From Brevundimonas lenta (GTDB lineage Bacteria; Pseudomonadota; Alphaproteobacteria; Caulobacterales; Caulobacteraceae), in contig NZ_JACIDM010000002.1 of NCBI RefSeq assembly GCF_014196335.1, positions 558,001 to 622,000 on the forward strand: a stretch of 64,000 nucleotides of DNA. The letters run 5' to 3'. Position 1 is the stretch's first letter. Each line of letters starts with the position of its first letter. A model generated the notes under the pieces. That model was not told the origin of the DNA. It made no database searches and saw only the letters and a program-made list of their open reading frames with translations. Shown one piece after another: positions 25,606-34,374 of the stretch. The translations under genes and the position numbers were made by a program.

Positions 25606-26366
25606 CCGATCTCATCTCGCTTACGCGGTGGCGGCGAGATGATCCCGGCGGCGATCAGGTTTTCGTCCACGAGATCGTAGAGGACGCTGGTGATCCGATC
25701 GATGCAGCCTTCCGGATCGGCGAGGATCTCCTCGCCGCTGAAGGTCATGACGCGGAAGCCCTGATCGACAAGCGCCTGCTCGACTCGAAGACGACCAGGC
25801 AGTCTCTCATTCGGCCTTTTGCTGTCAACGAACACGGCTAGGCGCCGCGCGTGCTCGTCATGTCGGGTTTCGAACGCGACATTCGGATGCAGACCGTTGC
25901 CGAGCGCCGGTTTGACGACCATCGTCGTCCGCCACCCTGACTTCGGCAATCGATCCCAACCGTCCCTCAATTCGACGTCGTTGTAACCGTCGGTCGCTGT
26001 CTCGAGGAAACCCAGCAGGATCGCTTCGGCGAGCGGAAGAGATGCTGTGTCGCCAAGCCAGTTCTCGAACTTGGTCTGCGCTCGATCCGATGCAACTTCA
26101 TGCAAGCGGTCACGGACTGCGTTCTCGACGCTTTCCCGATCAGGATAGCGCGGGTCAATCGTGATCGGCGACCAGGGCCGCACGTCAAACCGGAGTGCGG
26201 CCAGCGCCAGCCGCAGCATGGCGGGAGGCTGGCGTCGGCCCGCTTCCCAGTCCTCAATGGACCGGCGCGACCCGCCTAGTTTTTCAGCCAGCTCTGCTTG
26301 GGTGAGATCCAGGTTCTGGCGAAACGTCCGGAGCTCATCCGGCTCCATATCGAGAAGTTCAGACAT
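25602..26366 (-). CDS. XRE-type regulator fused to a PD-(D/E)XK-like domain, head of the TIR operon
   Basis: This 254-aa protein has an HTH at residues ~13-50 (FRQNLDLTQAELAEKLGGSRRSIEDWEAGRRQPP). The C-terminal region (~155-235) is Vsr/DUF559-like: VAFETRHDEHARRLAVFVDSKRPNE with Asp181-x-Lys183, then a helix and DQGFRVMTFSGEEI. The nuclease assignment is by pattern and the site may be degenerate. The ATG at 26366 is chosen because the longer frame would read through two palindromic operators. It probably autoregulates the operon. Confidence 0.7.
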   Translation of the reverse strand: MSELLDMEPDELRTFRQNLDLTQAELAEKLGGSRRSIEDWEAGRRQPPAMLRLALAALRFDVRPWSPITIDPRYPDRESVENAVRDRLHEVASDRAQTKFENWLGDTASLPLAEAILLGFLETATDGYNDVELRDGWDRLPKSGWRTTMVVKPALGNGLHPNVAFETRHDEHARRLAVFVDSKRPNERLPGRLRVEQALVDQGFRVMTFSGEEILADPEGCIDRITSVLYDLVDENLIAAGIISPPPRKRDEIG

Positions 26367-26377
26367 GCCGGACGATA

Positions 26378-26422
26378 CCACGCAATGCGTGGTCTTAAAG
26401 CGTGAATCCACGCATTGCGTGG
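26378..26422. promoter_or_regulatory. Twin palindromic operators of the XRE-TIR operon
   Basis: CCACGCAATGCGTGG (26378-26392) and CCACGCATTGCGTGG (26408-26422) are 15-base palindromes centred 30 bases apart, about three helical turns. They lie 11-56 bases upstream of the XRE gene start, with the second abutting the stop of the next upstream gene. The XRE protein is the obvious candidate ligand. Confidence 0.65.
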
Positions 26423-26698
26423 CTAATCGAGTGGGTCGTATGGATTGCCAGCCAAGAGCCACTTCGCGCGTTCAATCACCCGCCTGAGCCGAGGATTGAT
26501 GTCGCCTTGGCTCTCTGACTGCCGGAGATCGTAGTCCAAGGGACCGACCGCTGCTTCGGCAAGTGAGCCGATGGAATCACGCCCCTCCTCTTCCGCTGCG
26601 GTTTGGTCGTTGGTCATGATGGCCATGAACGCCATATCCATCGCATCCTGGCGCTCCTCCAGCTTAGCCAAGCGATGTTCCGTGCTAGGCGTCGGCAT
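26423..26698 (-). CDS. Small charged protein, partner of the nucleotidyltransferase-HEPN gene
   Basis: This 91-aa protein is rich in Glu, Ala and Asp, with a coiled-coil-like start (HRLAKLEERQDAMDMAFMAIMTNDQ) and the end RVIERAKWLLAGNPYDPLD. No family is recognised. Its first 14 bases overlap the 3' end of the nucleotidyltransferase-HEPN gene, so the two are coupled. A modulating or antitoxin-like role is possible. Confidence 0.55.
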   Translation of the reverse strand: MPTPSTEHRLAKLEERQDAMDMAFMAIMTNDQTAAEEEGRDSIGSLAEAAVGPLDYDLRQSESQGDINPRLRRVIERAKWLLAGNPYDPLD

Positions 26699-27620
26699 TG
26701 GTCAAACCATTCGTATCGTCCCCGGCTTCAATGCGAAGTTGGACGATCCGCTTCTCGCATACTGCCGTGGTCAGAGTACGCAGGACCTCGACCCGCTCCG
26801 TCAGCCAAGCCAACTCCTCGCCGCTGATTTTGTAGTGTTTGGAGTAGCGGGCCTTCACATAGGCCTCGCGCAGAAGTTCGAAGCAGCGGCGTTCGAACTT
26901 GGTCTCGCGAGGCCAGGCTTCGGCCAGCCGGGCGTCGATGGCCTCGGTCTTCTTGCGGAGGAAGGCCAGGTTGTGGGCCTTGCCACTGTACAGCGTCACC
27001 ACCAGCAGGATGCAGTGGTAGAGGTGTTCCGCAGTTTGATGGAGCATGAATGCCGCCCAGTTGGGCTGGCCTGTCTCGATCGAATGTTGGGCTATGGCTT
27101 GTGCGCCGGTGGCGCTGGTCATCCACTTCTCGAAGTGCTGCTCCGCCTCCTCCAAGGCCGCTGCAGCTTTCAAATCTGCGGGCTTGTGCAGCTTGGTGCC
27201 GGGCGTGTCGTCGAGGACGATTCCCTCGCGTACGATGTCGGCGAAGAAGTAGCGCCCCCGATCCAGCTGCTCGTTCACATCATCAAGGCTGTGCACGATG
27301 AGGCTGACGGGGGTGCGGATGTCCGGCCCCAGCGGCATCAGCCGGTTCTCGGCGTCATGCCAGAACTCGCCGTCGGTCAGGTCTTCATGATCGACGACGA
27401 CCAGAAGGTCGAAGTCGGAGAAATACCGCCCGACCGGGTCGTGGACCCAGTCGCCGCGCGCGTACGATCCATAGAGGATGATCTTGAGGATCTTGCCGTT
27501 CTTCAGGCGCGCGGCGCGGCGCGTCGAGATGGCCTCCTCGAACGCAGCCTGGATGACGTCGACGACGTGGCGCAGTTCCGACTGTTTGCGCAGCGGCAGA
27601 TGATCGAGGCTTTTCTTCAC
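26685..27620 (-). CDS. Nucleotidyltransferase-HEPN fusion protein
   Basis: This 311-aa protein has an N-terminal minimal nucleotidyltransferase: ILYGSYARGDWVHDPVGRYFSDFDLLVVVDH at ~48-78 gives the GSxxRG motif and the D-x-D metal residues. The C-terminal HEPN domain has WAAFMLHQTAEHLYHCILLV and EAYVKARYSKHY. MNT and HEPN are usually two toxin-antitoxin genes; here they are one chain, as in the kanamycin-nucleotidyltransferase-like COG families. The 91-aa gene overlaps its end. Confidence 0.8.
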   Translation of the reverse strand: MKKSLDHLPLRKQSELRHVVDVIQAAFEEAISTRRAARLKNGKILKIILYGSYARGDWVHDPVGRYFSDFDLLVVVDHEDLTDGEFWHDAENRLMPLGPDIRTPVSLIVHSLDDVNEQLDRGRYFFADIVREGIVLDDTPGTKLHKPADLKAAAALEEAEQHFEKWMTSATGAQAIAQHSIETGQPNWAAFMLHQTAEHLYHCILLVVTLYSGKAHNLAFLRKKTEAIDARLAEAWPRETKFERRCFELLREAYVKARYSKHYKISGEELAWLTERVEVLRTLTTAVCEKRIVQLRIEAGDDTNGLTNADA

Positions 27621-27745
27621 CCGGGGAGTCTCCCCGACCGCCCTGCTCCCGGCAAGCGTATTCTCATGGATAAGCGGCCTCGCGTCGTGATGTCGTCCAG
27701 TCTACAGCGTTTCGCGCCATCACAACTGCAGGAAGAGCCTCACCC

Positions 27746-28525
27746 GTGACGAGAGAGCATCTGGGACCCGCGCTCGGGATCGGAATCGTATTCGTGGCGA
27801 TCTGCCTGCTGATCGGTGCCGACGCATTCGTGCCCGGGTTCGCGGCCCGCGTGTCCTCGATCCACAAATGGCAGGACTTGGCCGGGGCCGCCATCGCCCT
27901 GCTCGCCGCCTTCTACGGGGCCAATTATGTACTGTCGCAGATCAGGCAGGCCGACCGGATCGAGGCCGAACGAAACCGACGGGCCGCCGCGGCCGCCCGC
28001 GCCGTGCTGCCCCTCAGCCTGAACGACATCTCTGAATACGCTCGCGCCGTCATCAAGGCGGTCTCACCCCTGCTCGGCCGGGTCGGCAAGATCAGATTGC
28101 CGCGCGGCGGCTTGGTCGAACTGCCGGTGCTGCCCACCGAGTTGGTGCGCGATCTTCAGGCCTTCATCCTGACGGCGCCCGACGAACCGGGCGAGCAGGT
28201 CGCCCAGATCATCTCCGAACTCCAAGTGTTGGCGACGAACGCCGACGCCGCGTGGCGAAACCTGCAGACGCCTCGTGGGGACGCGGTGATGGCGGACACC
28301 ATCCAGGTGATCGTCGCCCGCGCCGCCCTGATCGACGCCCGGGTCTCCATTCTGTTTCCGTACGCCCGGCGAGAGACCGACGACACGCCGCGCGTTCGTC
28401 CGAAGGACGTGGCGACGGCGCTCAACATCTCCGGCCTGTATCCGGAGGTTTTCACCGAGATCGCCCGCTTCGCCGAACGCCTGACGGGTCGGGCGCCGCT
28501 GACCTCGCCGGACAAACCGGCCTAG
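27746..28525 (+). CDS. Two-helix membrane protein of unknown function
   Basis: This protein is 259 aa from a GTG at 27746. Two transmembrane segments (ALGIGIVFVAICLLIGADAFV and LAGAAIALLAAFYGANYVLS) are followed by a ~190-residue cytoplasmic helical region. No family is recognised. It is alone on the plus strand inside the defence-like island, and its end overlaps the HNH gene by 4 bases. Confidence 0.6.
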   Translation: MTREHLGPALGIGIVFVAICLLIGADAFVPGFAARVSSIHKWQDLAGAAIALLAAFYGANYVLSQIRQADRIEAERNRRAAAAARAVLPLSLNDISEYARAVIKAVSPLLGRVGKIRLPRGGLVELPVLPTELVRDLQAFILTAPDEPGEQVAQIISELQVLATNADAAWRNLQTPRGDAVMADTIQVIVARAALIDARVSILFPYARRETDDTPRVRPKDVATALNISGLYPEVFTEIARFAERLTGRAPLTSPDKPA

Positions 28526-30024
28526 CCGTCCTCAGCCTCATCTCGCGGCCACCGGTCCCGCTGGTTGACCTCGGCGAAGCGGCGGCCTTGATCGATCAGC
28601 CACGCGAGATGGCCGGGACGCTGGGCTTCCTCGATGTGGTCTTCCCAGACCGCCTCCAGCTGCCAGAGATTTATGTCGGACTCGCGGTTCGAACGCAGAA
28701 GTCGCCTGCGGTCGTAGAACAGGTCCAAACATCGGCGGCGGTGGAGGTCGTAGTCCTCGATCGCCGCCATGACCTCGAAATTGTCCTTCGCGCGGCGCGC
28801 GGCGGCCTGGCGATCGTACTCCGGCCGCTCGTGCGGCGTGACCGACATCAGCAGGTCCCGGACGTCGGCGACGCTGAGGCAGTCGTCCGTCAGGTTCTGG
28901 CCGGTCTGCTTGGCGTCCGTGATGATCAGACGGCAGTCCTTGCAGATCCAGACCGTCTCATGATTGGCGAAGGTGAGACCGTGCTCGTACCAGCCGTTCC
29001 GGCGCCACAGGGCGTCCGGATCGGCTTCGGCCAGGAAGACGCGCCGCCGGTGGGCGCCGGCGGTCCAGAGGCCGCTTTTCGGCGACTTGCGAAGCATCTC
29101 GAAGCGGGATCGGTCACAGGCCGCGCATCGCCAGTCCTCCGCCGGCGCATGCCAGAAATCTCGTTCGTGCTGGCTGGCGATGAACCGCGCCAGATCCTCC
29201 AGAGTCGGGACCGAAACGGCTTTCCTCGAGGGCTTTTTCACCGACGACGCAAAGCCGTCGCGCTGGATAGAGCGTTTCTCGACCGCGCCCGCCAGCCATT
29301 CAACCTGCATTCTGGGATGCCCGGCCGCGCTGAGGACATCGGTCAGAAGCGTGGCCTTGTAGTGAGGCGTATAACCGGATCCCTCGCGGCTGTGCCGGCC
29401 CTCGGCGACACGTCGGGCCATGACTTCCATAAAGGATAGCCGGTCCCGGACGTCGTCAGCAACCTCAAGCCAGACGGCCCGCGCGATGTCGGGATCGACT
29501 TCATGAGGACGGTTGTGGGCGATCCGGATGAATCTGGCGATCTCGGAGGGTGCGAAGCTGAACTCCGGATGCACGACGCCCGCCAGCGCCGATTTGGCCG
29601 CTCCGTCGGCGGCGTTGCAGTCGCTGCAGACCAGCGTCGGATGGAACCGCTCGCCGAGGGCCAGACAGGCCTGGATCGCGCTGTGAAGCGCGTCCTGCCT
29701 CGCCCGGTCGGGCTGCTTTTGCTGGCCGCGCCACAGAATGCGCGCGCCCTCGTCGCCGAGATGGTCGTGGTGTCGGTCGAGCTGGCAAAGCACGACGCCC
29801 GCCGGCGTCAATCGGGCGATCTCGGGCTTGTATCGTCGGCAGACCGGACAGCACCAATCGGTCGGCGTGCCGGCCCAGTTGCCGTTCAGGTCGAGCGGCT
29901 TCGCGCCCAGAGCCGTCAGAATCGCCTTGGTCTGTCGACTCCACCGACCGTCGAAGGAGGGCAGGAAACGCTCGAGCGTCGGATCGTCGGCGAAGTCGAA
30001 GTCGGGCAGTTCGAGAGGCTGCAT
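28522..30024 (-). CDS. HNH-type nuclease-like protein
   Basis: This 500-aa protein has an HNH-like zinc site in the N-terminal third: WCCPVCRRYKPEI, then LCQLDRHHDHLGD with the HH-D-H core, then LVCSDCNAADGAAK. A second Cys-pair region (WRCAACDRSRF ... VWICKDCRLI) lies at ~320-380. The rest is helical. Together this suggests a metal-dependent nuclease with an extra zinc finger. The 83-aa gene lies 8 bases upstream, so the two are co-transcribed. Confidence 0.7.
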   Translation of the reverse strand: MQPLELPDFDFADDPTLERFLPSFDGRWSRQTKAILTALGAKPLDLNGNWAGTPTDWCCPVCRRYKPEIARLTPAGVVLCQLDRHHDHLGDEGARILWRGQQKQPDRARQDALHSAIQACLALGERFHPTLVCSDCNAADGAAKSALAGVVHPEFSFAPSEIARFIRIAHNRPHEVDPDIARAVWLEVADDVRDRLSFMEVMARRVAEGRHSREGSGYTPHYKATLLTDVLSAAGHPRMQVEWLAGAVEKRSIQRDGFASSVKKPSRKAVSVPTLEDLARFIASQHERDFWHAPAEDWRCAACDRSRFEMLRKSPKSGLWTAGAHRRRVFLAEADPDALWRRNGWYEHGLTFANHETVWICKDCRLIITDAKQTGQNLTDDCLSVADVRDLLMSVTPHERPEYDRQAAARRAKDNFEVMAAIEDYDLHRRRCLDLFYDRRRLLRSNRESDINLWQLEAVWEDHIEEAQRPGHLAWLIDQGRRFAEVNQRDRWPRDEAEDG

Positions 30025-30032
30025 CCCTAGCC

Positions 30033-30284
30033 TCAGAAGAATTCGACTTCATCCGGACGGGCGTCGCGTTCCTGAACAATCAGAACCACGTACTCGTCGT
30101 GCCCCCGAGCCTTGAAGTACCGCCCCGTCACTTCCCAGAGCGTGCCGGATTCGCCGACCTTGGAGGCGACGATGTGGTCCCCCGTCATGGGACACACTCC
30201 CGCGCATTCGCTCAGATCGATGTCATGTTGAAGGTCTTCCAGACGCCCTCCGGCGCCGCGGGCGTATAGACGGGCAATTGGCAT
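30033..30284 (-). CDS. Small hypothetical protein upstream of the HNH gene
   Basis: This protein is 83 aa from an ATG at 30284 with a GGAGA site 8-9 bases before it. The sequence DLSECAGVCPMTGDHIVASKVGESGTLWEVTGRYFKARGHDEYVVLIVQERD looks like a small beta-rich domain. No family is recognised. It sits between a HEPN-like gene and the HNH gene on the same strand. Confidence 0.5.
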   Translation of the reverse strand: MPIARLYARGAGGRLEDLQHDIDLSECAGVCPMTGDHIVASKVGESGTLWEVTGRYFKARGHDEYVVLIVQERDARPDEVEFF

Positions 30285-30372
30285 CAGCTTGTCTCCGGTC
30301 GGAATCGCGATTGCACATTGGCGCGCGCTTGCGTCATTTTCGGTCGTATCGAAAAGGCGACCGAGACGACGC

Positions 30373-31359
30373 TCACGTCCATACCTCCTCGGGCGACAGC
30401 GAAATCGCGCGGCGACTGGCGATGTCCGCGACGAACCAGTCCCATTCGTCCCGACCGACGCGCGCGGCGCAATAGGCCGCCGCCATGCCGCTGAAGGCTC
30501 TGAGGACGGTGCGCAGGTCGTCGACGAACCCGTCGACCGACTTCGGCACCGACTTGCCGTAGGCGAGGAAGATGGCGTCGCGGTAGTTGGCTTTGCCGCG
30601 ATACCGAGACGCCTGATGAAGGAAGCAGACGCTCCGTTTTCCGAGCGCGTCATCGCGGAGTTCGCGGGCCGCCTTCGTGCGAAAATTCTCCACGCCGAGA
30701 TCGCGAAAACCAGACGATCCCCGGACCGCCTGTTCGACGTTCCACTGTTCCCACGACGCCGTGCCCGACAGGTATTCGGCGATGCACCCCCACGCCTCGT
30801 CGGCCGAGCCCGGCGGCAACGTCAGCGAGTGTTTGCCGCGACTGCGCGGCACGCGAAGCGCTTCCTCCACATCTGCCGCGCACAGGCGCCCGACGCGGTC
30901 AGCGAACGGCGGCATCACCAGGCCCGAAACGGCGAACTGTCGGTCCCATTGCCTGGCGGTGCTGGCGTGGGTTTCGGGAAACGAGCCGTCGGCCGCAGCG
31001 ATCATCGCCGAGGCCGCGCCATAGACGCCGTAGTACCAGGCCACGATGCCGACGCGGCTCACGTCGGCCTTGTTCGGTGCGAGCGCGAGGGCGTCGAGCG
31101 CCGCGATGTGATGCAGTGACAGCAGAAGCTGCTCATAGATCGAGTTGAGCTGCCGATCAGGAAGCGGCTTGCGCTGGACCCTTTGGTAGAAGGGTCGCGC
31201 CGTTCGGAACGAGACGGTTTGCGCCTCGCACAGGATCGCCAGTCCGCGCATCCAGTGCAGGGTCGACGGCAGCGCATAGACGGCGTTGGCGATGTCGCGC
31301 GGCGACTCCGACAAGGTGCCGTGGGCCTGCATCCGTGCGTACAGCGAACCTGTGGGCAT
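30373..31359 (-). CDS. HEPN-like protein of unknown function
   Basis: This 328-aa helical protein contains IVAWYYGVYGAASAMIAAADGSFPETHASTARQW, which follows the YYA-x-F-x-AA ... tH pattern of HEPN-type domains. Otherwise it is unassigned. No signal or membrane segment is seen. It is the first of three same-strand genes (HEPN-like, 83-aa, HNH) and is divergent from a gene at 31442. Confidence 0.55.
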   Translation of the reverse strand: MPTGSLYARMQAHGTLSESPRDIANAVYALPSTLHWMRGLAILCEAQTVSFRTARPFYQRVQRKPLPDRQLNSIYEQLLLSLHHIAALDALALAPNKADVSRVGIVAWYYGVYGAASAMIAAADGSFPETHASTARQWDRQFAVSGLVMPPFADRVGRLCAADVEEALRVPRSRGKHSLTLPPGSADEAWGCIAEYLSGTASWEQWNVEQAVRGSSGFRDLGVENFRTKAARELRDDALGKRSVCFLHQASRYRGKANYRDAIFLAYGKSVPKSVDGFVDDLRTVLRAFSGMAAAYCAARVGRDEWDWFVADIASRRAISLSPEEVWT

Positions 31360-31441
31360 CTCTCGTTCCGGCGTGGCGACAGCTTTGACCCTAGCCTGCT
31401 TCGCGCTAAGAACAATATGCGAACACTTGGCAGGGAAAACG

Positions 31442-32074
31442 ATGATGGAAGTTATGCGCGACCTCGAGGTTCGCGGGACGCGCGCGCAGGTCGATGCGCT
31501 CGTTGATCACATGACGCAGGCGGCCAAAGCGCCGTGGGCGCGCTCGGCGGAAGGCGAGGCGAACATCGGCGACGACAGCTACCGCGTCTTCTCGAGAGAG
31601 GCGGACGGCTCGCTTCCGGCGCTGGGGGTGGCGCTGCATCTGGAGCCGGAGGGCATCCAGATCGTGAACATCGTTCCCCGTGATGTCGGCAACCTCAGCA
31701 CGGGCGTCTACAACGCGGCCCTTCAGGAGTTCCTCGAACAGCTTGTTCAGCCGGCGGCGGCGGCGCTCTCGTTGTCGGTGGTCACGTCCCTGCCCCGCAC
31801 CTCGCTCGCGGCGGAAGTCGGACCCGAGATCGCGCGGCTTCTCGTGCAGTTTTCGGGTGCGGCCAACCAGTCTTCGGGGTCATCGCACCCCGCAGATTTC
31901 AAGCGTTGGGCGGCCTTCCTTGTCGCTGTGCATCGGAGGGGCAAACGGCTCGATACAGACCTTCTCTATGCAACCCTGCGAGAACAGGAATGGCCGAAGG
32001 AAAAGGCCAGCGAGCTCGTCAGCGAGTTCGAGTTTGCTCGTGAGCTGCTCAGCATCGCTGACGATGTTCACTGA
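31442..32074 (+). CDS. Hypothetical protein
   Basis: This protein is 210 aa starting MMEVMRDLEVRGTRAQVDALVDHMTQ. It has an alpha/beta N-terminal half (LGVALHLEPEGIQIVNIVP) and a helical C-terminal half ending ELVSEFEFARELLSIADDVH. No family is recognised. It is transcribed divergently from the HEPN-like gene and ends at a strong bidirectional terminator. Confidence 0.55.
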   Translation: MMEVMRDLEVRGTRAQVDALVDHMTQAAKAPWARSAEGEANIGDDSYRVFSREADGSLPALGVALHLEPEGIQIVNIVPRDVGNLSTGVYNAALQEFLEQLVQPAAAALSLSVVTSLPRTSLAAEVGPEIARLLVQFSGAANQSSGSSHPADFKRWAAFLVAVHRRGKRLDTDLLYATLREQEWPKEKASELVSEFEFARELLSIADDVH

Positions 32075-32084
32075 TAGCCCAACA

Positions 32085-32124
32085 AAAAAGCCGCGCGCCC
32101 CCAAAGGGCGCGCGGCGAGTTTTT
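32085..32124. terminator. Bidirectional rho-independent terminator
   Basis: An 11-base GC stem (GCCGCGCGCCC / GGGCGCGCGGC, 32090-32116) with a 5-base loop is flanked by A6 on the left and T5 on the right. It can end transcription both of the gene at 31442 and of the ParB-like gene from the other side. Confidence 0.85.
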
Positions 32125-32137
32125 GTCTCGGACGGAG

Positions 32138-34138
32138 CTATTCAGCGGCGAACGAATAGGCGTCGTCGTCACGCGGTGCCTTCGCGCCCTCATCCTCCGG
32201 CTCGGCTGCATCCGACACGGTTCGCAGCGGAACGGGCAGCCACCCCTTCCCTTCCACCAGCCTCTCGGCGGCCTCGGCCATGTCCGCCTTCTTGAACCCG
32301 GCGATCCGACCCGCTTCCTCCGGATTCACGGCCTCGGTCACGGCCTCCAGCGCCCGCGCCTTGGACACGCGGGTGAAATACGACGACGCCGTCGCCGTCC
32401 ACGTCCCGGCCATGTCGAGCCCGACCGCCGTCGCCAGCGTCTCGGCCTGCGCCAAGGCGCCGGGTCGCCGGTCGTGCGGATCGCGCACGGCGTAGAGGCC
32501 GACCCCGGCGCAGCAGGCCATCAGGTCCAGTTGCTCCGAAGGCGGCAACGCGGCCACCACGCCCCAGAGGTCTTCCGGGCGCTCGGGCAGGCGCGCCCCC
32601 CACGCCTCGCACCGGTCGCTGACCCGGCGTCCGGCGGGGCCGTCGTCCACCCCCGGCGCCAGCCGCTCCAGCCCGGTCGTCGTCAGCCGAAGCTGCAACG
32701 GCGTCCAGACCCCGTAGCCCGGATAGAAGACCTGCAATGCGAGCGCGTGGACCACCGTCGCCAGCGCCGCATTCACATCGGCCTGCACCGCGTCGCGCAG
32801 CCCCATGGTCTTGTGGGCCGTCAGGTCGATCAGCAGACGATCCGACAGGGCCGACGGCGCCTCGTTCTCGGAGGCCTCCGCCTCCGCGCTCTGCCGGTCG
32901 TCCGCACCCTCGTCCGCCGCCGCGTCCTCCTGCCACGGCGACGGCGGATCGGCGGGCACGTCCTCGACGCGGACCAGTCCGCGCTCGAACCGGGCGAGGC
33001 CGTCGTGACCCAGCGTCACCACCACCCCGGCCCGCGCCCTGGCCTCGTCGGCGTAGGCGAAGTCCGGGCCGAACGCCTGCAAGGCCTTGTCGATCTCCTC
33101 CAGCCGCGCATCCGCCTCCGCCGACAGACCTTCCGCGCCCGCCCCGGAGACGATCCCGTCGTACTCCTCGGACAGGAGCACGATCTCGGCGGCGTCCGCC
33201 TCCGACCGCTCGACCGCCACCGGATAGACCCGCCCGAACGCGGACACGTCGGGATAGTCGAGGCTGACCTCGGCCCATTTCCAGCCCTCGCGCTCGCGCG
33301 CCTCGTCGGCCAGCCCGGCCAGCTTTTCGGCGACCAGCCGGTCCAGCAGGAAAACGTCTTCCAGCCAGCCGCCGCCGTCCTCGGTGAACAGGTCGCGGAG
33401 AACTCCGCCGCCCGCCTCGGCGTAGGCCTCGACGCCGACGAAGCGGACGCGCCGATCATCAGCCCTGACCTTGGCCTCGGTCATGGCGCGCCGGATGGCA
33501 TAGGCCGGGGTATGCGGCCCGATCTGCTCGAACACCTGCCGCTGGCGGTCCCGATCCTCGCTGACACAGAAGGCCATCAACTGGTCGAGCGCCAGCGTCC
33601 CGGCGCGATAACCCGCCATCAACTCCGGGGCCGCCGATCCCAACCGAAGCCGCTGACGCACCACCTGAGCCGACACCCCGAACCGGGCGCCGATCTCGTC
33701 CGGGCCATAGGCCTTCTCCACGGCGAGCCGCTGGAAGGCCTCGAACTGATCGGCGGGGTGCATGGCCTCGCGGGTGATGTTCTCGTCGAGGCTGATTTCA
33801 TGAGCGTCGTTCTCCGCGTCCACGATGCAGCGGACCGGGTGGGTCCGTTTGATCGCCTTGCGCTTGGCCAGCAACCGCAGGCCCTGACGCCGCCCCTCGC
33901 CGATGGTGACGAGGTAGTTCCCGGTCGGCGCGCCCTCCCCGTCCCGCTCGATCTCGACCACGGGCGGCTGCAACACCCCCTTGGCCTTGATGGAGGCGGC
34001 GAAGGCCTCGATGGTCGCCGGGCTGTGCGGGGTCTTCCTCGCATTCTTCGGCGAGGCCTTGAGCCGATTGAGCGGCACGATGATCTCGGCGCCGTGCTGC
34101 GGCTCCGTTGCGACGGTTTCGATGGATTGAGCAGTCAT
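32138..34138 (-). CDS. Large ParB-like nuclease-domain protein
   Basis: This protein is 666 aa from an ATG preceded by AGGAGG. The ParB/Spo0J-type domain is N-terminal: IIVPLNRLKASPKNARK, then LVTIGEGRRQGLRLLAKR, then ENITREAMHPADQFEAFQRLA, followed by a helix-turn-helix (GPDEIGARFGVSAQVVRQRLRLG). The long C-terminal part is acidic and unassigned. Such large ParB-like proteins are typical of alphaproteobacterial plasmids and ICEs; a DNA-binding maintenance or regulatory role is likely. No ParA partner is seen nearby. Confidence 0.85.
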   Translation of the reverse strand: MTAQSIETVATEPQHGAEIIVPLNRLKASPKNARKTPHSPATIEAFAASIKAKGVLQPPVVEIERDGEGAPTGNYLVTIGEGRRQGLRLLAKRKAIKRTHPVRCIVDAENDAHEISLDENITREAMHPADQFEAFQRLAVEKAYGPDEIGARFGVSAQVVRQRLRLGSAAPELMAGYRAGTLALDQLMAFCVSEDRDRQRQVFEQIGPHTPAYAIRRAMTEAKVRADDRRVRFVGVEAYAEAGGGVLRDLFTEDGGGWLEDVFLLDRLVAEKLAGLADEAREREGWKWAEVSLDYPDVSAFGRVYPVAVERSEADAAEIVLLSEEYDGIVSGAGAEGLSAEADARLEEIDKALQAFGPDFAYADEARARAGVVVTLGHDGLARFERGLVRVEDVPADPPSPWQEDAAADEGADDRQSAEAEASENEAPSALSDRLLIDLTAHKTMGLRDAVQADVNAALATVVHALALQVFYPGYGVWTPLQLRLTTTGLERLAPGVDDGPAGRRVSDRCEAWGARLPERPEDLWGVVAALPPSEQLDLMACCAGVGLYAVRDPHDRRPGALAQAETLATAVGLDMAGTWTATASSYFTRVSKARALEAVTEAVNPEEAGRIAGFKKADMAEAAERLVEGKGWLPVPLRTVSDAAEPEDEGAKAPRDDDAYSFAAE

Positions 34139-34374
34139 GTCTGCCTCCTTTGGGCATGGGTTGCAGGCACGCGAACTGCGCGCCTGAAACCCTGCCCGTC
34201 GGCGAGACCGGGGTAGCAAGGGCCAGGGCGGACCGGCCGGAGGGGGATCGCCCGACCTGCACAAGCCTGACCCTGATGATCATCGTGACGACATTCGCCG
34301 GCGCGGAAGGTCGGGGAGACCGGCCGGTCCGGCGGCGGGGCCGCTTCACCCTGGCCCGCGCGAGGGCGGAGCCC

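Noticed and set aside
26426..26435. A 10-base match to the guaA 3' end (ATCGAGTGGG), considered as a second attachment site
   Set aside because: It is in inverted orientation relative to the guaA end and lies inside the 3' end of a coupled small gene; att repeats should be direct.
30289..31119. A 276-codon plus-strand frame
   Set aside because: It is antisense to the HEPN-like gene and Arg-rich, with no recognisable fold.
32123..34216. A 697-codon open frame on the plus strand
   Set aside because: It is antisense to the ParB-like gene and has an Arg/Gly/Leu-rich shadow composition with no domain.
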